Of a stretch of DNA of 64,000 nt, positions 23,413 to 36,037 are shown piece by piece. Within the stretch, counting starts at the first letter, position 1. Every line of letters starts with the position of its first letter. Below the pieces are notes generated by a model. That model was not told where the DNA came from, searched no databases, and was given only the letters and a program-made list of their open reading frames with translations. Source of the stretch: Hetaerina americana (lineage: Eukaryota > Arthropoda > Insecta > Odonata > Calopterygidae); NCBI GenBank assembly GCA_022747635.1, contig JAKTNV010000005.1:53109013-53173012 (forward strand). The letters are read 5' to 3'. The position numbers were made by a program, and so were the translations under genes.

Positions 23413-23439
23413 ATTCATATATTTATTTATTTTTAAATT

Positions 23440-23577
23440 TCTTCGAAATGGAACGCTCTGTGGCAACGCACACATATATAAAAACACAGGTGTAGATTTT
23501 TAAAACATAGAAACACAAAGAAAGGACACGGACAAATGTAGTTTTGAAGTTTCGACAGCTCTACCGTCGTCATCATA
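23440..23577 (-). mobile_element. Penelope-like element 3' tail (fragment D)
   Basis: In minus orientation it holds the hairpin GACGG...CTGTC followed by GAAAC, then GTGTCCTTTCTTTGTGTTTC, then AAAATCTACACCTGTGTTTT, then the end GAGCGTTCCATTTCGAAG. The order matches copies A and B; the sequence is slightly diverged. No coding sequence is attached. Insertion of a very short 3' piece fits 5'-truncated target-primed reverse transcription. Confidence 0.75.
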
Positions 23578-23679
23578 TTTATTTATGTATATAACTCATA
23601 CAATATATACATATATATCTTTTGAAACCATCCATGAGAAATCAACATGCATCCTTCGAGGGTACTTCACAGCCAAGAC

Positions 23680-24140
23680 GACTCCCTACCTTTCTATTCC
23701 CCAACCTCCAATTACCTCTCGGCCGACACCCTTAAGTCCCTCTCCCGTCCAGCATCCCATTCTTTTGCCCGCCTCTCATTCCATTCTCTTTTGCTTCCTC
23801 TCTCCGTCAAACTCCTCACGTTCACATTCATCGTCTACCTTTCTACTTCTTTCTCCCACAGCTCTCTATCGCCATCGTCTGTTTCTCACTCCCAGCCTCC
23901 GAGCCTCATTTTCCGCAATCGTTCTCCCCTCCGGGCCGCTTTCGAAGAAGCCCTGCTATCGAATCCAAACCCATTCCATGAATAGAAGCTCCCACTCCCA
24001 CGAGATAACCGAAAATCATCCCATCTCCCACTCCCAGAGTACACAACCCGAGTCGACCTGCCTCCCTTTCCACGTTCAAACTCTCCCCTCGCCCGCAACC
24101 TTACAGTCGCAGTCTCCCTTACCTGCTTCATCTCATTCAC
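23680..24140 (+). repeat. polypyrimidine tract
   Basis: C+T-rich plus strand beginning ~100 bp beyond the PLE tail. It supports a 217-codon frame (23585-24238) and overlapping frames whose translations are Ser/Pro/Leu-rich and lack any motif. I do not consider them genes. Confidence 0.6.
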
Positions 24141-26146
24141 TGGCCAATCCTTTTCGCCCGTCTATGTGTCGCATGTACCTCCTTCGCCAAATGGCGGGCG
24201 TGGCGGGGGAGCTATTTTTCTTTGCTCTAAGTAGTTAAATATCTAGAGCGTTCCTTTTTCTTCTCCGTCTATCCGTCGGCGTCATCAATTCAGTGCCGAT
24301 GACGATGAAATATTCCCCCTTCTTCTCTCCTTCCTCAGTGTGTTCTCTCTCGAACGCTTGGTGTATTTACTTCTTCTTCTCAGGGTCCAGAATCAAATTT
24401 TTGGTAGAAATCTTCCAAGCGAAGAACAAGGAGCTGAGATGAAGTTTTGGAAAAAGGTCTTATTCTCATTTTCGCTCTATCATCATTCGCAGTTATCGGT
24501 GTTTTACGTAGTATCATGATTGTATTAGTACTTTTTTAGCCTGGGTGTAAAGTATTTGGTGTGCTTCCTGATTTGTAGACTGAGGAGAAATACCTGCGAA
24601 GAGCGGAAATGAGAATAAATTTGCGGAAGGCACTCTAGGAAAGGTATAACCATATGAAGTTTTAAATACCATAGCGTGCGGAGGCCGTTGTGGATGGAAA
24701 GTGAGCGGAAAGTAATCCAAAGTGACAAGCCATCTTTAGCAGAAAGCAGATTAGGTACATGAGGCAAAAAAATAGCATATGCTAAATAAAATAGAAGTGA
24801 ATATGTGATTAGGTGCGCTAATAGGAGAACTGAGACTGACAAACCTTGGATTGATTACCTTCGACGTCGTGTAGGTATAGGCAAATCTTCATCATCGTTC
24901 GTTAGGGAGAATGTATAACCATTCACGTTCCAGCACCAATCGAGTAATAGAGTGCCATCGCATGAGGAAAGCACGCAGGGTTTCAATCAACAAACCCACG
25001 GGTTGGAGTAATTATAATAGTTTTATTCAATTATGACTAATCATACAGAATTTCTTAATAATGGAAGTTTAGTTAAATTTTATTGGTAGTGATCAGTAAT
25101 TACTGTTCAGAGCAGTATCTACGAGTATCTCGTATTAATACCTGCTTGTATTTTATAATAATATTTTAAGATGGATCGTTCTTCTTTCATATTTGGAGGT
25201 CTTGAAGGAGGTATGGGAACATTCAGAATTGGTATTGTACCAAGTCAATCAGCCGCACCTATGTTGAGTTGAGAGTTGGTTTCCAGTGAATATTAGGCGC
25301 TTTAGCTATGAGTTTTGGGACAACACTCCAACTTCAGTTAAAAAAACAAACTAGACGGTCGTTTTCTTGAGAAAAATTATTTCTGAACTATATAGTAAAA
25401 GATTGGAATACTAAAAATAAATTAAAGAATTTTATTGATTAATATTATTGCTACTTGTAAAATAAACAGAAATTAATTGTCTTGGGTAACTGCTGCTTTC
25501 GTATTATGGAACCAAGGTATCACCTGATAAAAAGGCAATAATGGAACATAACAAATAGTTCTGGAAACTTTTGCATTTCCTTTAGATGCATCTGAATTTA
25601 TGAACTGAATTCTCGTAAAAGAGGTATTGCGCACTAAAAAAAAGCCAACGAAGTGGCGCAGGTTTTCCTTAAAAGAGAGAAAAATAAACTTGCCCAACAA
25701 ACAAAGGAAACTGGGCATATTTTATTCAGAAAGAAGGTTACACAGCTGGTGAAGAATTCAGATGGTGGAATCTCGAGCAAAACACCTGAAATAAGATATT
25801 TTATAGGCTGCTGTGAATTGCTGTCTCTAACACCATTTTATCCGCAAATGCGGTTTTTCTAAATCCATCTTTTATTCATACACTGTGTAAACTACAATTG
25901 TGTCCTGGTAGGTCATGCTTACTGACCCCATCCGGCATTATTTTAACCGTATAGGTCCCTTTTGCAGTCCCGAATATCCCCTGACATTTAGACAATAGCA
26001 TCTTCTTTGAATTTTGGAATATTGAGCTTTCACATTAATATTTAACAACGTGCGAGGGGACCATAATAAATGTTAATAACTTGCTAAAATTTAACAACCA
26101 ATGAGTTAAAATGCTCTGAATCCAATGGAAATTCACAAATTCAGGT
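24141..26146. other. non-coding, no recognised feature
   Basis: AT-rich. Frames at 24514-24842 and 25473-25862 are short and unrecognised. Confidence 0.45.
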
Positions 26147-26175
26147 TTAGAATATGTATGTATATGTATATACTA

Positions 26176-26247
<72 letters not shown>
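26147..26247. repeat. (TA)n / TATG microsatellite
   Basis: A mixed TATG and TA stretch followed by an uninterrupted TA run to 26247. No transposon end is recognisable beside it. Confidence 0.9.
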
Positions 26248-26252
<5 letters not shown>

Positions 26253-29200
26253 GAGTGTGAGTATGTGTGTTAAGTCTTCATTCGAAACACAATAACTTAA
26301 ACTTCCCAAGGTAAAATATTCAACATGTCAAACGAATTATGAATTTTTATAGCATTCTCTACATTAGATAATTTTTTTACTCTAACTTAACTCGAAAGTG
26401 GTTACTCAAATTCTCCAAAAATCTGATTCTCGTTCATTATTCCAGCGATTTCGAAGCGAGATTAACGATTTCAACTGTCGTGGTGTAATTCGACTCCTTT
26501 TTAGCGATGATATTTTAAGAAATGGTTTTACGAAATAACTCATCAAGTTTTATCGGTTTATTTATTTATTTTCTGAAAAAATTTCTGAAATTACCAAACC
26601 ATGAATCGGCAGATTTAGACTCAGAAATCCTAGTTTTTTTTTATTCGTCGTAATATGCTTCCGAAATTATATCCTTCTAAATTGTCCGTCCGTGCACTCT
26701 GTTATTTTATTTTTCCACAATAATATTTTTGTGTGAAAACGGCGTGAGTTTCCAGCGATAGGTTTTCCGCGTGTACGTTACCTCCTGAGTAAATGCGTGG
26801 GCCTCTCGTATTCCATCTCTCAGTCTTCAGTCAAGGGAGCTCTGGCGTATGGTAGCTGTAGCTGAGAGATTTAAGGAAAGCAGCCCACCGCATGAAACGA
26901 CCCAATGTTTTTATATTTGCACCTAGCATTTTTTTAAACAAATTTCACCAAAAAATAATATTTGATTTTATTTTACTACGTGAATCATTATAGTTAAAGT
27001 GATATTGTATAAATCGCTTCCATATCTTATTCAATTAATTAAAATGCCTCACTATACCTGTAGGTCCATTTTCCCAATCCAAAATTAATTTTACTCTTTA
27101 TTTCAACTTTAATTTTACTTTGATCCAACGTTAATTTAATTGTCGACAGCAAATCCATCGGTACATTTAATATTTAAACACAAGCTATTTTCTACGTACT
27201 CAAGTCCCTCGTGGACACACTTGGTTATTTTTCACTATTTGAAAACCTCTTCATCGATTTGCTCAGCAATTGCTAATCCTATTAAACTCCATTATTCCAT
27301 CCAATTTCTAATTACCAGGACTCGCTAATGATAAAGTAATCTAAGCTCAGTATGATGACTTAGTGACCAGCCATTACAATAATTGACGTCTGGTTTATTC
27401 TTGGCATCAGAAGAATACCTCCGGATGAAAATTAGCTAATTTTGTTTGAAAAATTCAGGAAAATATCTTCAGTTACTCTTCACTTTATCACTTTCATACC
27501 CGTTCATAGTTAAATGAAAAGCGGCACGCCTTCTCGTTATGGCAGTCACAAATCCACCCCCTTCACTTGCACTACAACATTTCCAAACCATTCTCTTCGT
27601 CTGCACCTGAGCGTGTATGCTTTTACGACGAACACCGAGGGAAAATAATGGATAGTTAATGTCGCATAGCTACTTCGTGAGTTACATGTAAAAATATCAA
27701 CAGTGAAACAACATAATTTTGTGCCTCAAGCTCCTTGCTCATCCGCCATCCGAGCTTGTATCCCGCAATGGAGTTCATCCATTAGTGCCTTTACCATGAT
27801 ATTTTTAAAGAGGATATCCGCTCTCGCACGAGACAAGACTTAATGATATGGAAAATATGAATGAGAAGAAAAGTTAGTTTTGTAGATATATGGTACGGGA
27901 TAAATGCAAAAGGAAGTCAGCCGAAGGAGAATAGGCAGCGGAGGGACAGCAGGATTCCGGAAAAAACTTCGGAATTCGGAGCATTCTGGGGAGTCCTCTG
28001 GCTTTCATATTACCTTACATGTACTAAAAAACCGATAACCGCTTTCAAGAGACCCGTTCCCTAGCCACCAGTTCACTACGCAGTAGGGGTCCATATTTTA
28101 ATAAACCCTGGCCTTCTTTCACCCTCCAAAGTCAAGCGAGGCTCCCCATATCTACCCAATCCACCCCATGATATATGTATTAACTGTGAGAATATCATAT
28201 ATTCGACCTCCGTACGAGGGACGTAGATGAGAAATTCCTTTCCGCTACATGTACACATTCTACCCTACGATCAGTCATCATGGCGTGTGTGACAGGGAGT
28301 AATAATAGGTCACTAGTGATTTTCTTCATTTCTAAGGATTTGCATTTATTTTATTCTTTGGTGGCTCCATGTTTGCTCTACGTAATATTTCTGTTGTCGA
28401 TTTCGCGAACTTTGGAGGACAATAGACTTTGTTTTGGTCCGTTCATCTGTCAGTCCCCTGTTTCTCTTCCCTCTAGATTTGCCTTTTCCATGTAATTTTG
28501 AGCTGAAATTAGTGCATTTGTGTAGGTGTTAAGTTCACACTATTTGTACTTATCTAGGAGCTTACGTTTTTCATATGTACTTCGTATTTAAACTGGATCC
28601 TAATTCTATATTTCCATTACTGCTTAATGTAGCTATCTTCAATTTCTCGTAGAAATTTGTAACGACTCAGAACTCGGCTGTACGCTGGCTCTTGTTTAAT
28701 TGATAGGGATTTCGTACAGGATGAAGGGTATGTTTATGTGCGGAATCGAAGAACTATTGCAACTGAACAACTGTTGTTGTACTCATATATTATAGTTTGA
28801 GGTAATAGGATTTTTCTCGGAAGGCGAAGCTAACAATTGTATGAGTGTACAGTTTGCATTCATCAAAAACATACTTTAAATGGTAGACCACAAAATGCTA
28901 ATATATAATCTGGGGCCACACCCACCAGATGCCTGTCAATGCCTCACTTCTTTTACTCTGCCTCCACTTATTCCAAGAAAGATATAATAATAATTTTACA
29001 GGAAAGCAGTGCTTCATTCAAAAAATATTCCAAACTATATTATTAGCTTAATTAACTCTATCGAAACTTTGTATGTTTATCCAGCCTTTAATTAACAAAT
29101 TTTCGGTGCTAATTACAACCGTCTAAGGCTAAACATATGCTTATGGTATGTCTTTATATACTCCAATATTATTAGTATGCAAACATTGGTACAATATTTC

Positions 29201-30034
29201 ATACAGTACAACTTTTAATTCAACTTTAAACCTGCAATGATAACTTGCAGTACGATAATAGTGGATTTCTCGTAATGGAAAATAAATAGGTATAAATAAA
29301 TAATAAAAAATGTAATTTTAACTCTTGGCATGGGTAAATATAAAATATATAAAAAAAATGGCTAAATAAAGAAATTGATTTCCTTATTGATTTCTTTTAG
29401 GAGTTTCCCCGTTGTCTTGGCATTGTTACAGGTTGCTGAAGGGTCGCTCTTCAAATAGCGTTGAATTTTAGGAATATTCGGAGTATTTCGTTTAAGTACT
29501 CGTGATTTCGAATCAAAAAAATTTTCATGATAAAGTGAAGAAATTTTATTTGACTTTTTTATTATATATTAAGTTCTTAAAACTCTTATATCTCATTTCA
29601 TTTTTCATAAGAAATAAACTCTGCAAGCGATAAAAACGAACTCTACAAGAATTATTAATGGGAGAGGACTTGGAGTATCTAGAGTCGGCCCTGAGACTTA
29701 AGATGTGCAAAACGTAAACTATTATCTGCAGAATGGTAACACTAAATAATGCGCCGAGCTTCAAATCAATTCAAGCAATTTATTATTCTTGAAAATAACG
29801 GAATGCTGGAGATAAGTGTTACATGAAAGCATTTTAGGTGTATCAATTTATATCTGGCAGGAATTTGTTATTATGTTGCATACATTATATATACACACTC
29901 GTATATTAACATGTAAACAAACTAGTCTACTGAAGAGTATATCCATATACACGTCCATGCACATGCGCAATTAAATTTCACGCAGTCATACACTCGTAGG
30001 GAGAGACATTAGTGGTCGATTTCTGGGAAAAAAT
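26248..30034. other. non-coding, no recognised feature
   Basis: AT-rich, with only scattered frames under 75 codons (27140-27328, 27861-28064, 28280-28495, 29546-29764). No domain or repeat recognised. Confidence 0.45.
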
Positions 30035-30122
30035 ATGAATATATATATTTATATATATTATTTATAATATTTATACATATATATTATATATGTATGTATT
30101 TTATATATATTTATATACATAC
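30035..30122. repeat. AT-only imperfect palindromic stretch
   Basis: Alternating TATATATTTATA/TATAAATATTTATA words with dyad symmetry and almost no G or C. Simple-sequence DNA. Confidence 0.6.
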
Positions 30123-32877
30123 CGTTTCTATTTCTCCCCAACTACCATGAAAAACATTTAGCGAAAAGGCCCCTTGCGGCTGAGCTCAATATCGTTTAGT
30201 CGTTAGTCGACAGCGTCGTCAACACCCCAAATGTGAAACAGAGCTGCCGGAATTAGTCGCCTCCCGTAACACAGAGCCGAGATAAAGTCGTTTTCTTAAA
30301 TTCGTTTAATTTACGCGAGGATTAAGCGAAGAAAACTATCGTCCGCAGAGCGGAATTCGTTGTTTGGTTGAACCTCAAACCTTTTTGAACCTTGCTAAAA
30401 CTGGCAAAGAAGTTTTAATTAAAAATTTTACCATTAATTTAAATTTTAATGCGCCGTAAACCACATTTAATTGTTTATATATACCTCTGTGTGCCTACAG
30501 AATCTTACAAAACTTAAGAGTTTCTGCCAAAGCTACTGTTGGAAACTTGAAAATGCATATTTTTCATCATTTATCAAGACTATGTTACGTTATAAATTCT
30601 AAGGTTCAAACAATTTTTCCTTAATTATGTATACTTTCAATTCGAAAAACTGTATTTGAACCCAAATTTTCATAGAAAAGTAATTGTTCTTGTATTAATT
30701 TCATGTAATTTATTTATAAGTACAAAGAATTGTTTTTATTTTTTATTAATTACACAGAATTATATATTTGGTACGTATATAATTTAATAATATTTTAAAA
30801 TTTAGTATAAAGCATGGATCATGTTCACGTTTAAACAATAAAATTTTTCTTTAATCTCGATTAATAATAATAATATGCGGTTCAAATACCACGTTTTTCA
30901 TCTAAAAGGTCCGGTACAAGAATATACGAGTATCACACCGAAATTCACTTGCGATTTATCCAAAGAAAGGTTTTTGATAGTAGCAATTCCATCCAGGAAG
31001 AGATAGATAGATGGAGAGAGCACTAGTGATTCAAAATCAGTGCGTAGATACGACAATGATGTAGTTATTTATGATTTTCTGTAACGATTTAGGCTTTGGT
31101 GGTAGGTGATTACCACCCTTGTAAATGAGTGGGAATGACTGCAACGTTTTCCACTTGAAAAATTACTGTTTTCCAATATCCCATTGTATTGCAGCCATTA
31201 AATTCCATACATTCGTTTGCAACTCTTTTGATACTGACTGTGGAGATTTTCAGAATGTTTTTGTAGCTTATAATGGCCCTTTTTTTGTATTAGACAAGAT
31301 TTAAAAGGTTAACAGTTTTTTGTCTCTGTGTCCATCCGAAACCAACCTTAATCAGTGGGTTGCCATTATTAAATAATAATAACTAGGATGGATCCCCAAC
31401 ACAGTTTCAAAGTAGTCAATGAGTGACATGTCTAAAGAACAATGTGTGATTCACTGTTCACTTACCCAAATAATCGCATATGCGATCAAAGCAATGATTT
31501 TATGATTACCCTGTTAAGACGAGCCGGGAGAAAATACTATCCATTCCGAAATAAACGCTTGCATATCGAGTGAATGTGGAGTTAACTGAAGAATTTGCTG
31601 GTATGAAGGGATTACCAAATTCTGTCGCCTGATTATTCAAATGGGCCGAAGTATTAGCGCGCGATCAAAGTTTTCTCTTGTGAAACAGGGACTTGGGCAC
31701 CATTTCTGTGCAGCACTTTCTCGGCAAGAATCATAATGATACAGATGATTCACGGCAGGATTTTGTCACCACGTCAGCTGGGCTTGAGTGCCAATGATAG
31801 TGGACCATTAAAATATCACAGACCGAGTTCACAAGGAGAAAGTAAATATTATTTTGAGTGTTAAATTTTCATGAGTTTATTAAAAATTTGCTCTCGATGG
31901 ACTTGGTCAAACTGGTACCACTATAAGACCGGGTTTTGAATGGCATGGTGGCAGTTTTTCATGTTCGAATTGATTCCCTCCCTGGCCTCCGTGTTAAAAG
32001 AATCTGAGTACTATTTCTTTTCTTATGTTTACCGAAAATGGAATTTGAAACCTATGTTATGTTTTGACAGTGCATAGTTGTCCTCAAGCCGGAATATATT
32101 CTAATCTTACTCAGCTCCAGTAAACCCAATATCTACCCAACGTTCCCCCCACCTTCGTTGTCCTGTAACATTAATTACCTATGAAATAAATGTGATAAAC
32201 ATTAAATTTACATGTATCCTATATATATAAGAAATATAAGAGCTCTTATCTCATTGCTATTACGTGAATTTTTATTTATTTTACTTTTTTTATTACACTA
32301 TTTTGACAGTCTAGTTTGACAAATACTAGAAATTTCAAGAACGTTAATTTCCCTTGTAAATATGGAGGTAATATTGACTGTGATTTAGTTAAGTATTATA
32401 TATATATTATATTGCCATATATATGATATTTTTTATGTATATTATGTTTTCATACCCTCCTAAGAATAAAAATGTCTAATTTGTATTGAAGTTCAAGTAG
32501 TGAAAAGTAAGAATACATGATAAGTGAGAGGAAAGAACTCACTTTGCAAATAGATTCTTATAGTGTGATGCTGGGAGTATTATTTTGGGTTTATATCATT
32601 TTACCTTTACGAAATAGCTTGTGAATATTGTCGGAGTATAAAAACCTACTCATAATACAAGGGGCATTTCAATGTACGTCATGAGGCGATTCAACCTTAT
32701 GGTCTTTCTGCCAATAAGTAGTAGATCGGTGTGAATTTCACCATCTTCCATTCATTACAAGAGCAACACTGTGGCGTATGTAATCCTGGTATATCGAATC
32801 CTGATCCTGCATTCAAATACCCAATCAATCTAACTCTGAGGTGTCTTGAAAAATTTGCTTATGTAATTAAAAACTCG
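30123..32877. other. non-coding, no recognised feature
   Basis: AT-rich throughout. No open frame or repeat that I can support. Confidence 0.45.
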
Positions 32878-32932
32878 TTGATATACATATATATATACAT
32901 GTGTATGTATGTATGTATGTATGTATATATAT
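32878..32932. repeat. (TA)n/(TATG)n microsatellite
   Basis: TATATA followed by five GTAT repeats and again TATATA. Confidence 0.85.
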
Positions 32933-35640
32933 GCCAATAGTCCTATGTAAATACCAAAAACTGCTGTTTCCGGATTATTTCTAAATAAACAAATAAAATA
33001 AATTAAAAAAGAAAAAATCTCGAAATTGATTAGATTAAAAGAATAAAAACGGTGTGCACTAAACAGAAGAATGTAGAGGAACGTAATAGAACGCCTTTAA
33101 ATAATTTGCGATGCTCTAATAGGTTTGTCTACATTTGGAAAAACTAAATATCATTAAATCTATCATATTTGAATGAACGGCACTCTCTCGTGACGAGTTG
33201 GTATTGAATCTGTACTGAAATATATGCTTCCAACTTTGTATGGCCACTCTAAGAAATGTATTAGTATAGTGGATATTAAGTCCCTGTTTTCTTTACCGTA
33301 TTTGCCCCCACCGTTTACGTAATTGCGAAGTTCCGTTAAAATCCCTCCTGTGGTATCTTGTTTCTCTATCGTTTAAAGCACGTCGCTTCGGAAGGGTATC
33401 CACAGTGTGACATATTGCAAAGGGTGGTTCTTCATCGTAAAGTCTCAGAACTTAAGGACGTGCACGTAATAGGTCTTCTCCTTTAAGTCTCGTGAAACTT
33501 AGCGCGGCTAGTCTTTTGTTCAACTCTGTAATTGCGTTAGAGGAGAAACATGCCGTGTCGGGGGGTATCAACCTGTGGCGCTCAATATTTATTCCGCTTT
33601 GTCGACTTCGGAAGCGTAGTTGCGAAAACATCGGCCCATCTGGGAAGTCCCCATTGCTTTTGATCATCGGTTCGTCCACGGAGTAATTGCCTCGACCCAC
33701 GGAGAGCTTACACTCGGGGAGCAAATATGTTATCGCCACTTGCTCGACTTGTTTTTCAAACCAGGCAATGTCGGAAGTAGCAATTTGCCACAGATAATTT
33801 ACGAGAAGTACGCGCAAAATGGGTTTAAGTAAAAAAAAATACTTCCTTTGTGAAGCAGCTCAAAATGCTCCGAGGCATGCATTCGAATATTTTTTTCCAT
33901 TTTGTTTTACTTCTCGATATACTGGTTCCGCGTAACTGAGCATATATATTGATGTGAAGGCACGGACGTGTGTAATGGGATTTAATTAAGATTGGACCGT
34001 AAGCGTCTCGACATAGTAAATGAATCGTAAGTGCTAATGAGACATGAAGTGGCCCGGTTTAAATTGACGATATCAGGGATTCATAACGAAGTAAAAGTCC
34101 AATGGTTTTGAGACTCAAATGCTCAATTTGAGTAGGATATATATACATGTATCATATAGATATTTTTAGGAATTGCTGTGTTGAAAGTAGCTAAAGAAAA
34201 CAAATCCAGATATATATGCGCGGGAGGAGTGAAATGCAATAACAATTGCAGAAACAAATTTAAAGGCAAATACATACAATGTATGTATTTCTGAGGTTAT
34301 TTAAGAGACTATGTTGCCATTTAAAAATACCATGGGTGTCTAAAGCATAACAACAGCTTATGAACTTATTATTATAATAGGCACCGTTAGGTTCAATTTC
34401 ATTTTGTTCATATTCCATCAATGTTCTCTGTTGACTTAAATTATTTAGCTCTAGCATAAAGTGCTAATTGATTTTTTTGCTATCATAAGTCATATCTACT
34501 GTAACACGAGATAATTGGTTATTTTTTCTGACCATAAATCAGTACCTATAATGGAGTAGCAAAAAATATACGTTTTATCATAAGATGGGAAATTAATTAA
34601 ACGCACAGATACTTATTAATTGAGGTAATGCTTTTAATAGAATAGTTAATCTACCCAAATAGCGATGTTTATGATTTATGACCGAACTTTCCGTAGCTGT
34701 CCAATTTAATTTAAAATAATATTTCTGAGACGTCTAAGGAAAAAAATACACGCATTCAACTGCAAATCAAACAGTGAAGGTGAGTGTATACATGGAGTGG
34801 AGAGAGAAACGAAATAACAACAGCATTCATTAAAATGAAAATAAACTGGGTATTGTTTACGTTGATGGAGTTAAAGCTCCCAAGAACATATTCAAACCCA
34901 GTTCTCCTCCAAGTTAATTATTGACATAAATTACATGAAATTTGAATATAAACGTACAGGAGAGAATTTATTTTCGCATCAAACCAATTGAAACGCAAAA
35001 GAAGAGACAAGTTTACTAATATTACCGCGACAAATAGAGGCTGAACATATTAACTCTGCAAATTCAATATGCGTATTATTGTTTCAAGGTTTTCTGTTAA
35101 TCCTATTTAGTTTTCTCGGTATATTTTCTAAATATCGTATTTATATATTTGTCGAAACATTAAACAGCTTAATACTAATACTGTGAACCGGTTATGCGAA
35201 TTCTATTAAACCAAATGATTTTTTAGGCATGCAATACTACCTCTCCATTGCTCTAGGGAACGCCAGTACCATGTTTTCATGATACATATATTTCTCCTGT
35301 TGTTCTTCGTTGTTCGTAAGTGTGTTCATTCAAAAAGTAGATGAACACCCTTATACGAGGGACGATTGGCAAACAAATCGAGTATTGTGTTTGTGTTTTT
35401 TTTTGTTAGAGTTTTTGCTAAAAAAAAGTTCCAAAATATCTAAGGTATTTGCACATGTTCTAAGAAATACAGCAGGAATATGCATCAACGTGTTGAAATT
35501 TCATGTAAATTTAGAAGAGCAATAGGGCTCTCCACTTTAAGCAACTACTTAAAGCCCCCCGTAGGGCTACATGAGGCTTCCTCTAGTATCTATGAATGTG
35601 TCTCTGATGCATGAATTTCGAATTACCCCTGCATTGTGAC
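32933..35640. other. non-coding; unexplained open stretch at 33452-33832
   Basis: At 33452-33832 the GC content rises and frames are open on both strands: 121 codons on minus and 64 and 70 codons on plus. The minus frame has no domain I recognise and no evident splice context. It may be a conserved regulatory patch, an exon or chance. The rest is AT-rich. Confidence 0.3.
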
Positions 35641-35802
35641 TCGAAGATCCCTCTGCCCCGCACCCCCACCTCCGACCTCCATCCTTTCCTATTCCCGGGG
35701 AGAATGGGACCTTTGATCAATTTGCGTGTCCCTCTGTCTCCCCCCTCCGCTATATAACACAAGGGGAAATACCCGAATTACCCTTTCTCTTTTCTCCCAC
35801 AG

Positions 35803-36037
35803 CCTTTCTTCCTCGCCATCTTCCTCGTCTGCATCTTCGCCGCCGTCCTCCGCCGGACGCTGTCGGAGGGTCGTCGAAATTGGCGCCGCTGGCGTGGCGT
35901 CGGCAGCGGCGGCCACGGGCGGCAAGGACTCGACGGCCTCCTGCGCGGCGTCTGCGGCACGCCTTGAGAGGGCCATCCGACAGAACGATACGGCCAGAGT
36001 CAAAAGAGCCCTGGATCTACACCACGACAAGTTCCAG
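35803..36037 (+). CDS. internal exon of a putative ankyrin-repeat-type gene
   Basis: The exon is bounded by a polypyrimidine tract with acceptor (CTCTTTTCTCCCACAG, AG at 35801-35802) and a strong donor CAG|GTAAGA (GT at 36038-36039). It is 235 nt: one base finishing a codon (phase-2 intron upstream), then 78 codons ending exactly at the donor. It encodes a Ser/Pro-rich stretch (residues 1-17), an Ala/Gly-rich linker (~24-50), then RLERAIRQNDTARVKRALDL and HHDKFQ, a charged helix spaced like the first helix pair of an ankyrin repeat. It is GC-rich against AT-rich flanks, as expected for coding DNA here. The in-frame ATG at 35726 lies before a TATATAA and before the acceptor, and is not favoured. 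Exon 56099-56196 continues it in phase. The gene's identity is not known to me, and the ankyrin call is inference. Confidence 0.55.

Noticed and set aside
23585..24238. 217-codon ORF
   Set aside because: It is a Ser/Pro/Leu-rich translation of a polypyrimidine tract, with overlapping open frames on both strands and no domain.
35751..35757. TATATAA as a promoter TATA box for the exon at 35803
   Set aside because: No in-frame ATG follows before the conserved part of the exon, and a strong splice acceptor lies at 35802, so an internal exon is the better reading.
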